Origin: Liquidambar formosana
Lineage: Eukaryota > Streptophyta > Magnoliopsida > Saxifragales > Altingiaceae
Assembly: GCA_039720395.1 (NCBI GenBank)
Contig: CM077820.1
Span: 50,459,666-50,523,665 of the forward strand
Reading direction: 5' to 3'
DNA: 64,000 nucleotides
The notes under the pieces were generated by a model. That model had not been told where the DNA came from. It made no database searches and was given only the letters and a program-made list of their open reading frames with translations. Both the position numbers and the translations under genes were made by a program. Below, piece after piece: positions 1 through 11,545 of the stretch. Positions within the stretch are counted from its first letter, which is position 1; every line of letters starts with the position of its first letter.

Positions 1-1467
1 TTTTGTAAGCAAAGAGGTTGAATTTTCACTTCAACGGATGGCAAACCCTAAGCCTTGGCTTGCATATCCAAGGGATGCAGGAGTAGCACTCAAAAACTAT
101 TTTCAGAATCCCAATCAAAGCCCTCATTGTTTTATAAAATGACAGCTATGCCCTAATTGGTTTTTCGATAAAACCAAAATTGGATTCACATAAGAGGAGA
201 AAGATTTCCGACTCCTTAGCTGGAAAGATATCAATAAAAGAAGATTAAGTGGAACAAAATTGAATGGGTCCACTCAAGATTAGACAGTGCGATTTGAATT
301 GACCTGATTTAGGGCTTAATTATTTGAGGATTGGAACAGTGATTGTGATTATTAGAGAGAGTTGGTTGAATCTATGATGGTCCAATAGGGAAGTTGTTAT
401 GAGATGGCTGTCGTGACTTGATATATATATATATATAAAGGTGCATTAATCCAAAATATTTCCAGATGCCACATTGAAAGCAATAATCTGTCAGAAAATG
501 ACTAAAAGTCCGAATTCTACCACGGACCTTGTAGCCCAAGTGGTAGCCGGGGATGCCCATGAACAAAAACTTGTACTACCATCAAGTGAAGTAATTCAGC
601 CTAGACTAAACAAGTTACTTTAGAGACAAGTTAAAAAACAGATTAATGTTGAGCTACTTCAGCCTAGTTTTGAGCTTACACATTTAAGCTTTAGAACATT
701 TGACATTCAAGTCCATGAATAGTGCAGCAACCAGATAATTTCGTCACACAATTTCTATATGGTACAAGTGATGCTCAGTTGGCCTCACCTATCCTCTGAT
801 TAAATTGTGACAAACTAGTTTCTGATGATAATGTGGATATGCTCAAACTAAAAATTGATCCCCAGTCAGAAAATGTAAGCAAATCATGGAGTTATGGTTG
901 AGAACTGGGATAGCCTTGACCCAAGGTCATTCGGCCAGGACGCTTTAAAGATCAGGCTCACCCATATGAATTCGCATTTCGTGCAGTATGCCCCTGCTGT
1001 TTAGTAACCATATACACCACATAAGTCTGTAATGTTAAATCATACATGTCATCAATCAGGCAATCCAGCAGAGGCAAGAATATCTCGGCACCAAGTCTCT
1101 GAACTTCCAAATTGATTTGGATCAACTAGTGTAAAGTCCAAGATAAGATCGATCCAACAGGTACATAGTATCAGTTTCATTTCTTTAGGTTTCTCCACTT
1201 TTCAATCCTTTTTTTTTTCCTAGGGTAAAGTCCAAGATAAGATCGATCCAACAGGTACATAATATCTGTTTCATTTCTTTCAGGTTTCTCCACTTTTCAA
1301 TCCTTTTTTTTTTTTCCCCTGTTGGATCATGCAATCAGATTATTAAAATCGTTAGCCATGTTGGTATCAGAAGAATTCATGGACTAGGGAAAGCGCTTGT
1401 ACTTGGATGGTAGAGTACTACTTTATCTGCATGAGGCCTTGCACCACGAAAACAAGCTATGTGGCTC
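1..1467. other. Downstream flank of the kinesin gene
   Basis: No convincing gene is visible here. It lies 3' of the minus-strand kinesin stop codon, so the part nearest 1467 probably holds its 3' UTR. A short TA run sits at about 420-437, and a 94-bp tandem duplication at 1131-1314 is listed separately. Short reading frames are low-complexity or lie opposite kinesin exon 15. Confidence 0.6.
1131..1314. repeat. 94-bp tandem duplication
   Basis: The stretch starting GTAAAGTCCAAGATAAGATC at 1131 is repeated from 1225 with a few substitutions and a small indel. Each unit ends in CTCCACTTTTCAATCC followed by a poly-T tract. No coding content is apparent. Confidence 0.9.
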
Positions 1468-4400
1468 TCATTTAAGCATCTTGACATCTGAGAATGACCC
1501 AACCCAGGACATGAAGAAACTGAAAATGCCCGATATCTTAAGCAGAAAACTTGAATTTGTTCCAGTCTTTTCATGTAGTTTGTCGACCCTTTCAGCAGCT
1601 GCCAGTCTGGCCTTGAGAGCATTGTTGTCTTTCCTAAGCTGTGTTAGTGTAAATCCCAACATCATCATATGTTATCAAACAGTTATATTACATTACGAAG
1701 ACAGGGTCTAAACATGTGGGAGCAACATCAGGGAGGAATGACCTCCAATTGGTCTTAAACAAAACTTTTTTCAAAATTTAACCAATTTCCCTATGTCCTT
1801 ATAAAAGGTCACAATTGATTTTGGAACCAAAAGCTGCTATTCCAGAGGTTGAAAGAGAAGTATTCAATTGAATAAGACTGTCATTTCCACTTCCAAAAAA
1901 TTCATTTATCCTTTGGCAGCCATGAAATAGGCTACCAGATAGCATTATAATGGCAACTTGATGTCATTATTCCATGAAACTGCTGCCCCCCCCCCCACAA
2001 CAAAAGAAAAAAAAATCCAAACCTTTTTCTCTTACCTCTTCAACAGTGAATACAAGTTCTTCCACAGCTTGTTGAAGCGAGGAAATTGTACGTAACGTAA
2101 TGTCTTCAAAAGCTGATTCCAAGTCCTCAACCGAATTTGGATCAAAGAAAATTCCCTCCAATATAAACAACTCCTTGAGTAACTTCACATCCTCAACATC
2201 CAGTTTCTCCCTCAACTATACAAATGAAAGCTTTGTTTATAGACTAAATTATAAAGTTTCCGCAGAAAATTTTGCGAAATATAAAAAAGTCTAACCTTGT
2301 TTAATATTCTTTCACATGACTGATCTTTAGTTGGAGAGGGACCCCCTCGCTTCTTTTGTTTATCTTCGTTAACACAAGCACGTGGTGACGCCTTTATATG
2401 CTTTGCCCTGCCCAAAATGAACAACACTGCGGTCATTTTGTTTCTTTCCTAAGAGAGAAAATTAACAAAATGCAGGACATAGGAAAGCTTTGAATGCGAA
2501 AGCATTTTGAGAAATTGATAGTTTTACCCAAAGTTCTATTGTCAAGTCCATTATTTTGGCATAAAGCTTTATTATGATGTTCTAAAATCTACTACAACTC
2601 AGAAGAGCAATCTAATAAACCTGCCCATTTAAAAAAGAAAAGAGGCAAACCACTGAAAAACGAAGCTAAAACCATACATTGATGATTATCAGAATTTCTT
2701 AGTAGGTTGTTTATATCAGAAGGCAAACAAAGTCTAATGGATGCATTCTTTCCAAGAGGGAACCTGAAAGACATAAATTTTCTAGAAAAGTATAAACTTC
2801 ACTGTATAAATAATCTTGGGTGTATCAATTTCACAAACGTTTAATAGGCTTTCTTTAATGCTCAAACTTTCCTAAATCGTGTTCCTTTATCTTTTTCTTC
2901 TTTTAACTCCACAGTTAATAAGCTTTGTATAAGATGTGGATAAACAGACCTTGCACCAAAGCGGAGGGTAGACAGGCTCTCTGATGCATTGGAAGAGCTT
3001 GGTGAGCAACAACATAGCAATGCAGTTCGGGAGTTCCCTCCCTGTAGATAGAACCAGTGGATCTTCAATCAAAATTGATCATGATGTGGTGATTTGGGAA
3101 CGAGGAGAAAGAAACTAACAAGAGCATCTTGTAGAATCCGAGTAAGCTTGGAATCACGATATGGAATGTGATTTGCTTTGCCTTGAGGACAACAAGTCAA
3201 AGCATTTACTACATTCCCAAGGGCCGACAGGGATTTGTTGATGGTCTTGGCTTCTTCAAGAACTCTCCCTTCAGCTCCAGTTTTCTCTACTTTCTCTGAC
3301 CCCGCCAAGTCCACAAGAATTAACTTTCCAGTTTTCACCCTATCCAAAATTTTAAAATGGTCAATGTCTAATTCATATGAAATTTCACACACTATCCAGG
3401 AAAAAATAATACCTCTTATCCATAGTAGATTCCTGCTGGACCACAAATATGTAAATGCAATGACTTCTACTGCTGGCCATGTTCATTTCTACCTGTGTTA
3501 AAGTGTGAAACAGAGTCTGAAGACTAATGGCCAAAACTAAGAAATAAAAAGAGCCAAAATAGAAGAGCAAAGAAGGATACGGGTCTCTCCAACTGCTCTG
3601 TTTGCTATCCCATTCTGCATCGTCAAGGTCCATATAAGAAGCTGTCTATTGTCTAAGTACCAGAAAACTGAAACAAATTTCTAAAATTTTTCAAATCTTA
3701 CAGATAGGCTTCGTAATGCTTCTGCAGGGTCCAATACAGAGATCTGAAAATGGAAAATTTTAGAAGCTCTTCCAAGTGAGAAAGCACATGATAACATTAA
3801 TTTTAGTAAATCAACATCCAAGATTCCAAGTCAAAGATAAGTAAGGTCCAACTTGATGTAGTCATGTCAAAGAGTGTGAGGATACGATGCCTTGGCCAAG
3901 TTAGCACAAAAATTCATATTATTTTTGGAACAATAACAAGTTGGTTTCAAATTTATTAACACTAGTTCCTCATACAAACTGGGTGTAAAAACATTGTTCA
4001 AGCTAAGAGAGTAGACTTGAATCCAGATTTGTTGCGCATGCTATTATACAGGAGCTTATTGAAATATTGATCACAATTCACAAAAATGCTAAAGAGCACA
4101 GAAAGGCCATAAATACTTAGCTTATGATTTTTCAGACTATCTAATTGCCCACAAATGACAAGCTCACCTCCGATACTCCAGACAACAATATTCCTTGAAC
4201 TCTACTCTCCTTTATCTGTATGTTATCCTTTGATAAATCAAAAAGGTCCCTGAGGAAAAGGAATGAAAATTAAACGATTAAAACTTGGACTTCAAGTATG
4301 AAAATGTTCATCAAATTATATTAAATTCAACTTCTTTATCATGGTTTAGGAAATTGGAGATCGGTAACCTTTGAGGGAAAATCACATATTTGAATATGAA

Positions 4401-6518
4401 TACCATTTTACTTGATACAAACCTTACTTTCTCCATGTAGATCTCTACCTAGAAGAGTCACAAAATTTTTTTAAAATCTTATAGTGGGATTGACAGTGAT
4501 ATAGGCATATAGCAATTCCTAGTACAAGACGAAAGAACACAAGTGTAGCTCAATACCATCGACAACTTGATCATGTACTTGGTTGTTTCATCAGAAGAAT
4601 TAATGCACTCAAAAAGTCCATCAACTACCCTTGGAAGTAACCCTTTCTTCTGGTGATCACATTCTAGAACGTTGGGTCCCTGATCCAAACAGGTTAACAT
4701 TATAATGTATGAGCATAATCTAATATGACAATCTTTTTCAATTATATTTATGATCTCATGAAATTACCTCCATGCTATATGTTTTCCCTGCTCCCGTCTG
4801 TTAACAAAACCAAAAGAAAAGTTTGTCAAATAGATGAAAGATTTTCATGTAATAGTAATTTTAGTTTAAAAATCTATTGAGAATGCTAAACAAACAATGT
4901 GTGTGCAGGTTCTTGACTGCAGAAATGAGTTGCATCAAAACCTTCAAACTAATATTAAAAAAAAAGCATTTAAAATCAGTTCTTGGTCACGAAAAATAAT
5001 AATTATTTCAACAACTGGCTTCAAATAAGTCTTGATTCTTCAGTATGCTCCTTGGAAACCAAATGTACTGGCCCTATTCTCTCAGCACAACATATTTTAT
5101 GACAAGTACTGTGAAGTATAACCATCTTTACATGAAATAGACACAAACATTTTTATTGACAAAAGAGTTTAGTAAAACTTTAATACAAAAGCAAATATCC
5201 TTTTCAACAATTTCCGAACAACCATCTTACCTGCCCATAGGTGATAATTGTCCCATTTATTGCGTTAACGGCATCTGTTTCATGAAGAACATAAAAAATT
5301 TGTAAGCAGAGTGTAAATTGAAGCTGCGCATAGATTAAATTAAATTTATATATAAATTGCGGACTCTATTTCTCAACCACTAGTTGTTTACCCTCTGTTT
5401 GGTCGCTCAGAATATATAAGAACTTGGATCATAGAATTTTCAATGTGCGGAACTTAGGAAATTTATTTTAGAAAAAGGAAAAATAAAGTCCCTTCAAGGC
5501 TTCAACTAAGAGTAAAAAAAACATATGATCTTGTTAACTGGAATTTTTCAAATTTCAGGAAAAAAAGAAACACATAAAAAGCATGAGATTCTAAATTCTA
5601 TTATCTCGTCTTTTCCTCTGATTTCTTATCAACCACATGGAGAATTTTGCATAGGATCAATTAAATATACTAAACATAAATTTATAAATAAATATACTAT
5701 ATATATCCTGATTAATACCTTGAACAATAGGCAACTCTATAATTTTTAATTTTTCAGTGGGAATAAAAACAACACAAATCATGAGATTCTAAATTCCATT
5801 TCCTTGTCTTTTCCTCCAATTTCTTAGCAGCCAAACTGAAAATTTTTCATACAATGAATTAAAAAAATCCTAAACCTGAATAGATATATGTATGTGTGTC
5901 TACCTGTACGTATTCTGATTAATACCATAAACAATAGGGAAAGGTAGAATTTTTCAATTTTCAGGGGAAAAGTATATAAACACAAATCATGATATTCTAA
6001 ATTCTATGAACTTTTCTTTTCCTCTGACTTCTGAGCAACCAAACAAAGAATTTCGCACAAAAAAGTCAAAATATCCTAAACAAGTGTATGTATATATCTA
6101 CATAAATTCTGATTGATACCTTGAACAATAGGCAGAGCTAAAAACTTGTAGACATCGGCTTGCTCAGATTCCGAATAGAACACTCTATCAAAGCTGAACG
6201 TAAAATCCTCTTCCTTCTCATCCTACCATCAATCAATCAATTAATTGCAACAATCAATTCAGGATACGCATAACTCCTGTTTGGTCAGAATTTTGCAAGT
6301 ACTTTTATTGCTTTTGACAGAAAAGAAAACTGATCAACATTTGCTTCCAAAAGCAACAATATATATAAAAATTAACACAAAAACAAGATAGGCAAAAGGC
6401 GAACCTTGAAAATGAAGGTTTCAGCGTCTAGGCTTCGGATGCAGACACCATCGCCATGATTGCTTCTCTCTTTTGAACTCAAAGGTCTGAAGCGAGCACA
6501 GACTGTTATATTCGACAT
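1468..6518 (-). CDS. KIN1: Kinesin-1 family motor protein (KIN1/PSS1-like), 15 exons
   Basis: Microtubule motor with an N-terminal motor domain. Minus-strand exons are 6518-6405, 6222-6120, 5274-5231, 4797-4768, 4679-4557, 4448-4423, 4249-4168, 3743-3702, 3614-3581, 3488-3413, 3339-3120, 3041-2950, 2407-2296, 2215-2036 and 1638-1468. All junctions are GT-AG and the frame stays open through 1449 nt (482 aa plus stop). The protein starts [18 protein letters not shown]. The P-loop GQTGAGKT (86-93) is split by intron 3. Switch I reads ASSRSH (204-209) and switch II DLAGSE (235-240), followed by [10 protein letters not shown] and [17 protein letters not shown]. The motor ends near residue 330 and a charged, probably coiled-coil tail of about 115 residues follows. 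The short length (<500 aa) and sequence fit Arabidopsis At3g63480 and rice PSS1, the latter implicated in male meiosis. The gene looks intact. The start is the first ATG, just below a GA-rich leader. A broken copy of its 5' end lies at 28593-29822. Confidence 0.95.
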
Positions 6519-6526
6519 ATCTTTTT

Positions 6527-6528
<2 letters not shown>

Positions 6529-6573
<45 letters not shown>
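6529..6573. repeat. (GA)n microsatellite in the kinesin 5' leader
   Basis: About 45 bp of uninterrupted GA starts about 10 bp upstream of the kinesin ATG, so it probably lies in the 5' UTR (CT-rich on the sense strand). In the duplicated promoter at 29833-29858 the same site is a shorter GA run followed by a G run. Confidence 0.9.
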
Positions 6574-6576
<3 letters not shown>

Positions 6577-7837
6577 AGGGTTTCGCGATTTGAAGCTTTT
6601 GGTTGGCGGGAATGAATCGATTAGTTCATTCAAGCAAGGAGGATGCTACCACTCGCAACCGCCTAGATGAGAGAAACTTCCGTACAACGGTGAGAAGTTG
6701 GATGACCGGCCAATCAGAATTCTTCTTCAAAGGGAATATTACTCTTTGGTGAGTGCATCCCAAACTAATACCAAATAAAGGGTTTTGACGGTGAAACTGT
6801 AATTTTCCCTACTTCAAATTATATCTAGGCATCCTAAACTACAAAACTGTTTTAAAGGAGAAAGAAAACTTGCATAAAGAAAAAATAATAATAAATGAAG
6901 GAGAAAGAAAAATAATAAATCATAAAAAATAAAAAACTGCTCACAATATTTTATTTTACAAGTTAAAAATTGACAAATTGATAGTTTACTTGAAATCCTC
7001 TTAAATATGAAAAGAATTTGTGTGAAACAGTGATATCAGATCATTCATATCATAAACCAATAGGATTAGAGATAAGTGAGATGGTGGATATGACATCAAA
7101 AAAAATATAAATATATCATATATGACATTTTTACTTATTTCCTTTTTATTTTTATTTTTTTTAATTTTTTTTTTTTTTGCTTGTGATATGCATGACGTAC
7201 TATCATCATTACATACAAGTTTTTCTCCTCAAGTATTGGTTATTCTCACAAAAATTGATTCTAAACTCTAAAATTTAAGAAACAACATGTTAAGCAATTA
7301 AATTGTGACATTTTAATTAGGAAATAGTTTCGTGTGAGTGGTGATTTTCATTAAACTAAGTTTATTCAGTTTAAAGTATATTTTTTTCAAAAAAATAAAA
7401 ATAAATAAATAAAAGGAAAAAATGAAAAAGAAAGAAGACAATGAAAGATAAAAAATAAATTTGGTATTAGCTACTTATAGCATGTCACAATCCAATTCAC
7501 AATCCCAAGATTGATATTTCAGATACATAAGAAATCAAGCTTATGATGAAAATAAAAAGAAAATAAAACTCTTTTAATGAGAATATATGTTCAAGCCCTT
7601 TATTGATCAAGAGAAAAATCTATATATTTAGAGTTTTTTCTAAATTTTTTGTTCCTAAACTAGTAAGGCATACTAAACATGGCCTGTTGTTTACATGTTT
7701 TTTTTTTTTTTTTTTTTGTTAGGATTTAACAAAATAGTTGTAAAGTAGTTATTTTAACAAAATAGTCGTAATAATACTGTCTCCATCCCACAAAGATAGG
7801 CCATTACGAAGGGAGTAATAATAATAATAATAATAAT

Positions 7838-8056
7838 AATAATATTGGAAAACTATTTAAGCATACTAACCACTTACGTGCATAAACAATAGATTTTGAA
7901 AAAACTTTCTTTTACAATGTTATTCAAAATGATGTTTTTAATAAACAAATAGTTTAGTTTTTATGAAAACCTTTTATATTATTTATAAAAGTTTGAAAAG
8001 TTTAAAATACGTAAGAGGTGCTTAAGAATTTTTTGTAGTGGCAATAGCCACCCCTT
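7838..8056. repeat. Half copy of the long inverted-repeat MITE family
   Basis: The stretch matches the right arm of the elements at 16329-16722 and 45637-46072. It runs from ATAGATTTTGAAAAAACTTT through CAAAATGATGTTTTTAATAA to GGCAATAGCCACC. Its left arm is missing. The same half element recurs at 31078-31291 in the duplicated kinesin upstream region. Confidence 0.7.
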
Positions 8057-8747
8057 TAAGAAAAGCCATCATTGTATTAACTCGTCCTTTATTAAACTCC
8101 ATCTTTATAAAAATACCCACTCCTACTTAGTATTAAATTTTGTATTAAAAATAATTATTAAAATAACAAAAAAAATAATATAAGAAAGTTCAAAAATACA
8201 ATTTTCTCGTGGAATAGTTCAGTTTCAACTTTCAAGGCTGACCAAGTCAACTTCATTAAGGTTGAAGGCCATTCAGTGAAGCCACTAGTGAATCACCGAA
8301 ACGTGATTCTTCAAGACCTGTCCTCCTCCTGCTTTTACCACACATCTAACATAATTGACTTTAATTGGCCACGTATAGGCGAAGCAAATATTGATTTTGA
8401 CTTAAATTTCAAAATTCAAATAACATAATTGTCTAGGACCGACCACGTTTCAAAATTGATTAGCCCAAAATCACCCCAATAATATTTGTATAAATATCTC
8501 TTGTAATTATAACTACCTAATAATTTTTTTTTTCTTTTTAATGACGAGAAACCCTTTGGTTATAGGCCCAATTTTAAATTAGGATAACTTGAATTGTCTA
8601 ACCTGAGATTTTGGACAAAAAAATTTTTCCCCTGTCCGAACTAATTTCATCCAAGTCGGACTGGATCACTTAACGGGTTGAAGCCATCCCAAAGATCATG
8701 TTTTTTTGGTCCCACATAAAGAATATTAAAGTTTTTCAACCATTGGA

Positions 8748-8960
8748 TAAGTTTCTTGGAACCAAGTGCCCTTTTTCTTTCCCCCACCTTCACGTATGCT
8801 CCAATTGGATATATACCTTGCTTCATTCATACCATTTCATCAAATTATATTAAATTCAACTTTTGTAACCTTCGAGGGAAAATCACATATTTGAAAATGA
8901 ATACCATTTTAGGTGACACAAACCCTACTTTCTGTTACATTAAATGTGGCTTGCTATTTA
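8748..8960. repeat. Promoter-like repeat joined to a kinesin intron fragment
   Basis: The first part has TTCACGTATGCTCCAATTGG followed by ATATATACC, a CCAAT plus TATA arrangement seen five times in the window (also near 32000, 32210, 34400 and 35440). It runs into CATCAAATTATATTAAATTC and then a stretch matching the kinesin intron beside exon 6 (about 4310-4430). Whether it drives transcription is unknown. Confidence 0.55.
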
Positions 8961-9361
8961 CGTGTTTTTCTCTCTCCTTTTTCCCTTTATTTGTTGGGAT
9001 TTTAACAAAATAGTTGTAAAGTAGTTATTAACTTGCGTTTCTTCCACATTGTTAATGACCAAAGTGTTTTCTTTGAGAATGGTAGGAGAAAAATTACCTT
9101 CTTTAGTAGCAATAGGCTGTTTTCTACCTTTGCCAACCAAATCCTAGTGGTGGAGTCAAGATTTTACCTTAATGAGAAATTTTTAGTTTAGTCTATTATA
9201 ATTTTATAAACTAAAGAAATTAATTAACTATAATCTTACACAAATTTCTTTTTTTGTCCCCTAATTAACAATAATATCATCAAAGAAAATTTGTGAACTA
9301 CTAATAAACATAAAAATGTAAATTTTCATTGATGATATTTCTATTCAAGAAATCAAGACTT

Positions 9362-9693
9362 TAAGGGCATGCCTATTGAAAAGAGTCAAGAGCCCATGCT
9401 AAAATCCGAGTCTGAAAACAGAATGGAGGCAAGTGCAGAGAGTTTTGTTGAAAGACAGTCTGCATTCTCTTGGATGATTGTCGTCATGCTAAGGTCTCCC
9501 TTTGCTATTGAGAGGCGAATTTTGCCAGCTGACAGTTTGGCCTCTCCTCCAGCATTGCATCATTCTATGCATTTTGTATCTAATTCCCCTCCTGACTTTT
9601 CTCAAGGATATTTTGTATTGAATTTTTCGAAGTTGGACTACTCTCTGTAGGTAGTTCTCATGACCTCACTTATGTAAGCACCTTTAAAGTTGA
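9362..9693 (+). pseudogene. Cyclin-L-derived 3' fragment (copy a)
   Basis: Near-identical to 57549-57870 and similar to 52784-53060. It has an open stretch beginning MPIEKSQEPMLKSESENR, which resembles the linker before the Arg/Ser-rich tail of plant L-type cyclins, but the frame then reads into non-RS sequence. No cyclin box is attached: the fragment follows the kinesin upstream region directly. The Helitron at 9694 interrupts it on the right. The assignment to cyclin L rests on the linked copies at 52 kb and 57 kb, which carry cyclin-box sequence upstream. Confidence 0.6.
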
Positions 9694-11145
9694 CTAGTTG
9701 GTGCACACGTGCGTTGTACGTGAATTTTTTTGATTTAAGTTATTTTTTTCAATAATGATAATAATTTTTTAAATTTAATAATTTTATCGTGCCTTTGCGT
9801 AAGATGAAAACACTTTAATCACTCAATCCTTTACTTTTTTTTGATATGATTACTAATTTTTTTTTTTCATTATCTTTCCCAAATCATATATAAATATATT
9901 TTCTTCATTGATGCGTGGTGGATCACTACTTGTGATTTTATTTTTTTGGACCAGTACATTTTTTTAAAAAAAATGATTTTGAACTTTTTTTTTTTTGGAA
10001 GTTGTGATCTAAGTTATTTCCTTTTCTTTTTGTTATTTTTGGTTTTGTTTTGATTTGTTTGGTATTTTGGGTTTGCAGGTAGATATTGCAAAGTTCATGA
10101 ACCTCACGATTTGATAGGAACTTTTTTTTGTGGTTCATTAGACCTTCCCTTTTTATTTTCTTTTTTTCTTGTGCATTCGTTAATGGTTTTTTTTTTTTTT
10201 TTTTTGGGTTTTGTTTGTTTTTGTTCAAGCCTGCTTCTTTTTTAATTTTCCTTCAATTGAATCGACTTTAATTCTCTTCTTTTTCTTGGTAATTTGACTT
10301 GATTATTTTCAAAAAATCAGAGATTATATATGAATTTTCAACAAAATATGAAAATTACACAACAGCAGTAATTTAAAAGTTCAATAATGCAATTCAAGTT
10401 TTCTCTGATATGCGAATCCTTAGAAAATAATCAAAGATTATATGTGCTATTCAAAACTTTACTTATGCAATTCAAGTTTTTTTTTTTTTTTTTTTGTTTG
10501 GGCCTCTTAATTTGGGTTTTCATTTGTTTTTGTTCAAGTATGCGTCTTTTTATTTTTATTCAACTGATTCGTCTTTGATTCTCTTCTTTTTCTTGCTAAT
10601 TTTGCAATTCAAATAGAGATTTAAAAGTCCAATCATGCAATACAGGCAGAAATTTAAATGTTTATGCAAGCAGAGATTTAAATGTTTAAACATAATTTGT
10701 ATATATGAGTCAAGTTTATTGAAAACTACATACCAAACAAAGCACCAGAAGAAAAAAGACGCAATGAAGGCACATAGAAGACGTAGAAGAAGGAAGCAAT
10801 AGTTGTTCTTTCCTGTGCTAGGGTTTTATGATTTTTATAATGTGTTTCTATTTGTATTTATATGTTAACATTGTTAGGGTTTTGTGAATTATAGTTTCCG
10901 TTTCCTTAGAATTCCTATTTGGGTTTGGTTTTATTTAATTATTATACGAATTATAGTTTCCTTAGAATTTTTATTAAGGTATGTGTTTTATATTGCTATA
11001 TTTCCTATATATGCAAAAGGGTAGTTGTGTATTTAAAAATTAAAATAAGGGTATGTTAGTCAATCAAAAGTTTTTCTCACATTCATCTTTTTATAGGTAT
11101 TATAGATTATAGATTATAGATTATAGATTATAGATAGATTATAGA
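9694..11145 (-). mobile_element. Non-autonomous Helitron, 1452 bp, with two paralogous empty sites
   Basis: Read on the minus strand, the element starts with TC (TCTATAATCTATC, ending at 11145) and ends with CTAG (9697-9694). Shortly before that end is the hairpin CACGTACAACGCACGTG, a 5-bp stem, which is the classic Helitron terminus. It sits between A (9693) and T (11146). The paralogous copies at about 57874 and 53060 read AAAGTTGATTAAT with no insertion, which fixes both ends. No Rep/helicase coding sequence is present: the interior is T-rich, contains a diverged internal repeat (about 10200-10290 versus 10498-10605), and has only a lysine-rich low-complexity frame. It was presumably mobilised in trans. 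Confidence 0.92.
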
Positions 11146-11545
11146 TTAATGTATGAGATTTTGTTTTGTTCAAAAAAGGAAAGAGAAAAAAGGAATGAAC
11201 TTTATCGGGTTCAAATAACACAATGCCAATTTTATGTCTTAAGCAAGCATTTATAAATGGTTTGAGCATTGAATGTAATGAAAATATACCATAATTGATG
11301 GAATTTTGATGAAAATAAATATTAAATTTGACGAAGGGAAGTGCCCCAACTTAATCGATGAGACCGGGAGAGGCTATTTGCCTGGACATAATTTGATTTC
11401 CACTTAATCCTTTTTTTTCATAAGCCTTTTTTTTTTTTTTTTTTTTTTTTTGATAAGCAATTTGATTCCACTTAATCACTATGCACACATATCCTTAACA
11501 CCTGTACCTTTTTCTATTTTATTTTTATTTTTATTTTTATTTTGC
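11146..11545. other. Spacer between cyclin-L copies a and b
   Basis: Continues the sequence broken by the Helitron and matches 57875-58270 almost base for base. It includes GGTTTGAGCATTGAATGTAA and a long poly-T (about 11428-11450). No gene is seen. Confidence 0.7.

Larger units (their letters stand above)
6574..9361. promoter_or_regulatory. Kinesin upstream region, shared with 29823-32990
   Basis: This non-coding, AT-rich stretch contains the kinesin promoter at its low-coordinate end. It is colinear and strongly similar to 29823-32990 apart from indels. It holds half of an inverted-repeat MITE (7838-8056), an (ATA)n run near 7820, a CCAAT/TATA-containing repeat (8748-8845), and a piece of kinesin intron (about 8840-8935). 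Similarity to the second copy ends near 9361, where cyclin-L-derived sequence begins abruptly. Confidence 0.7.

Noticed and set aside
1397..1711. 104-residue plus-strand open frame
   Set aside because: It lies opposite kinesin exon 15, whose minus-strand frame, splice acceptor and stop fit the family.
6529..6573. GA tract as a coding Ser/Leu repeat
   Set aside because: It lies upstream of the kinesin ATG, and its length changes in the duplicate.
9938..10228. 96-residue lysine-rich frame on the minus strand
   Set aside because: It is produced by poly-T/TTTTC tracts inside the Helitron; no motif, and not conserved.
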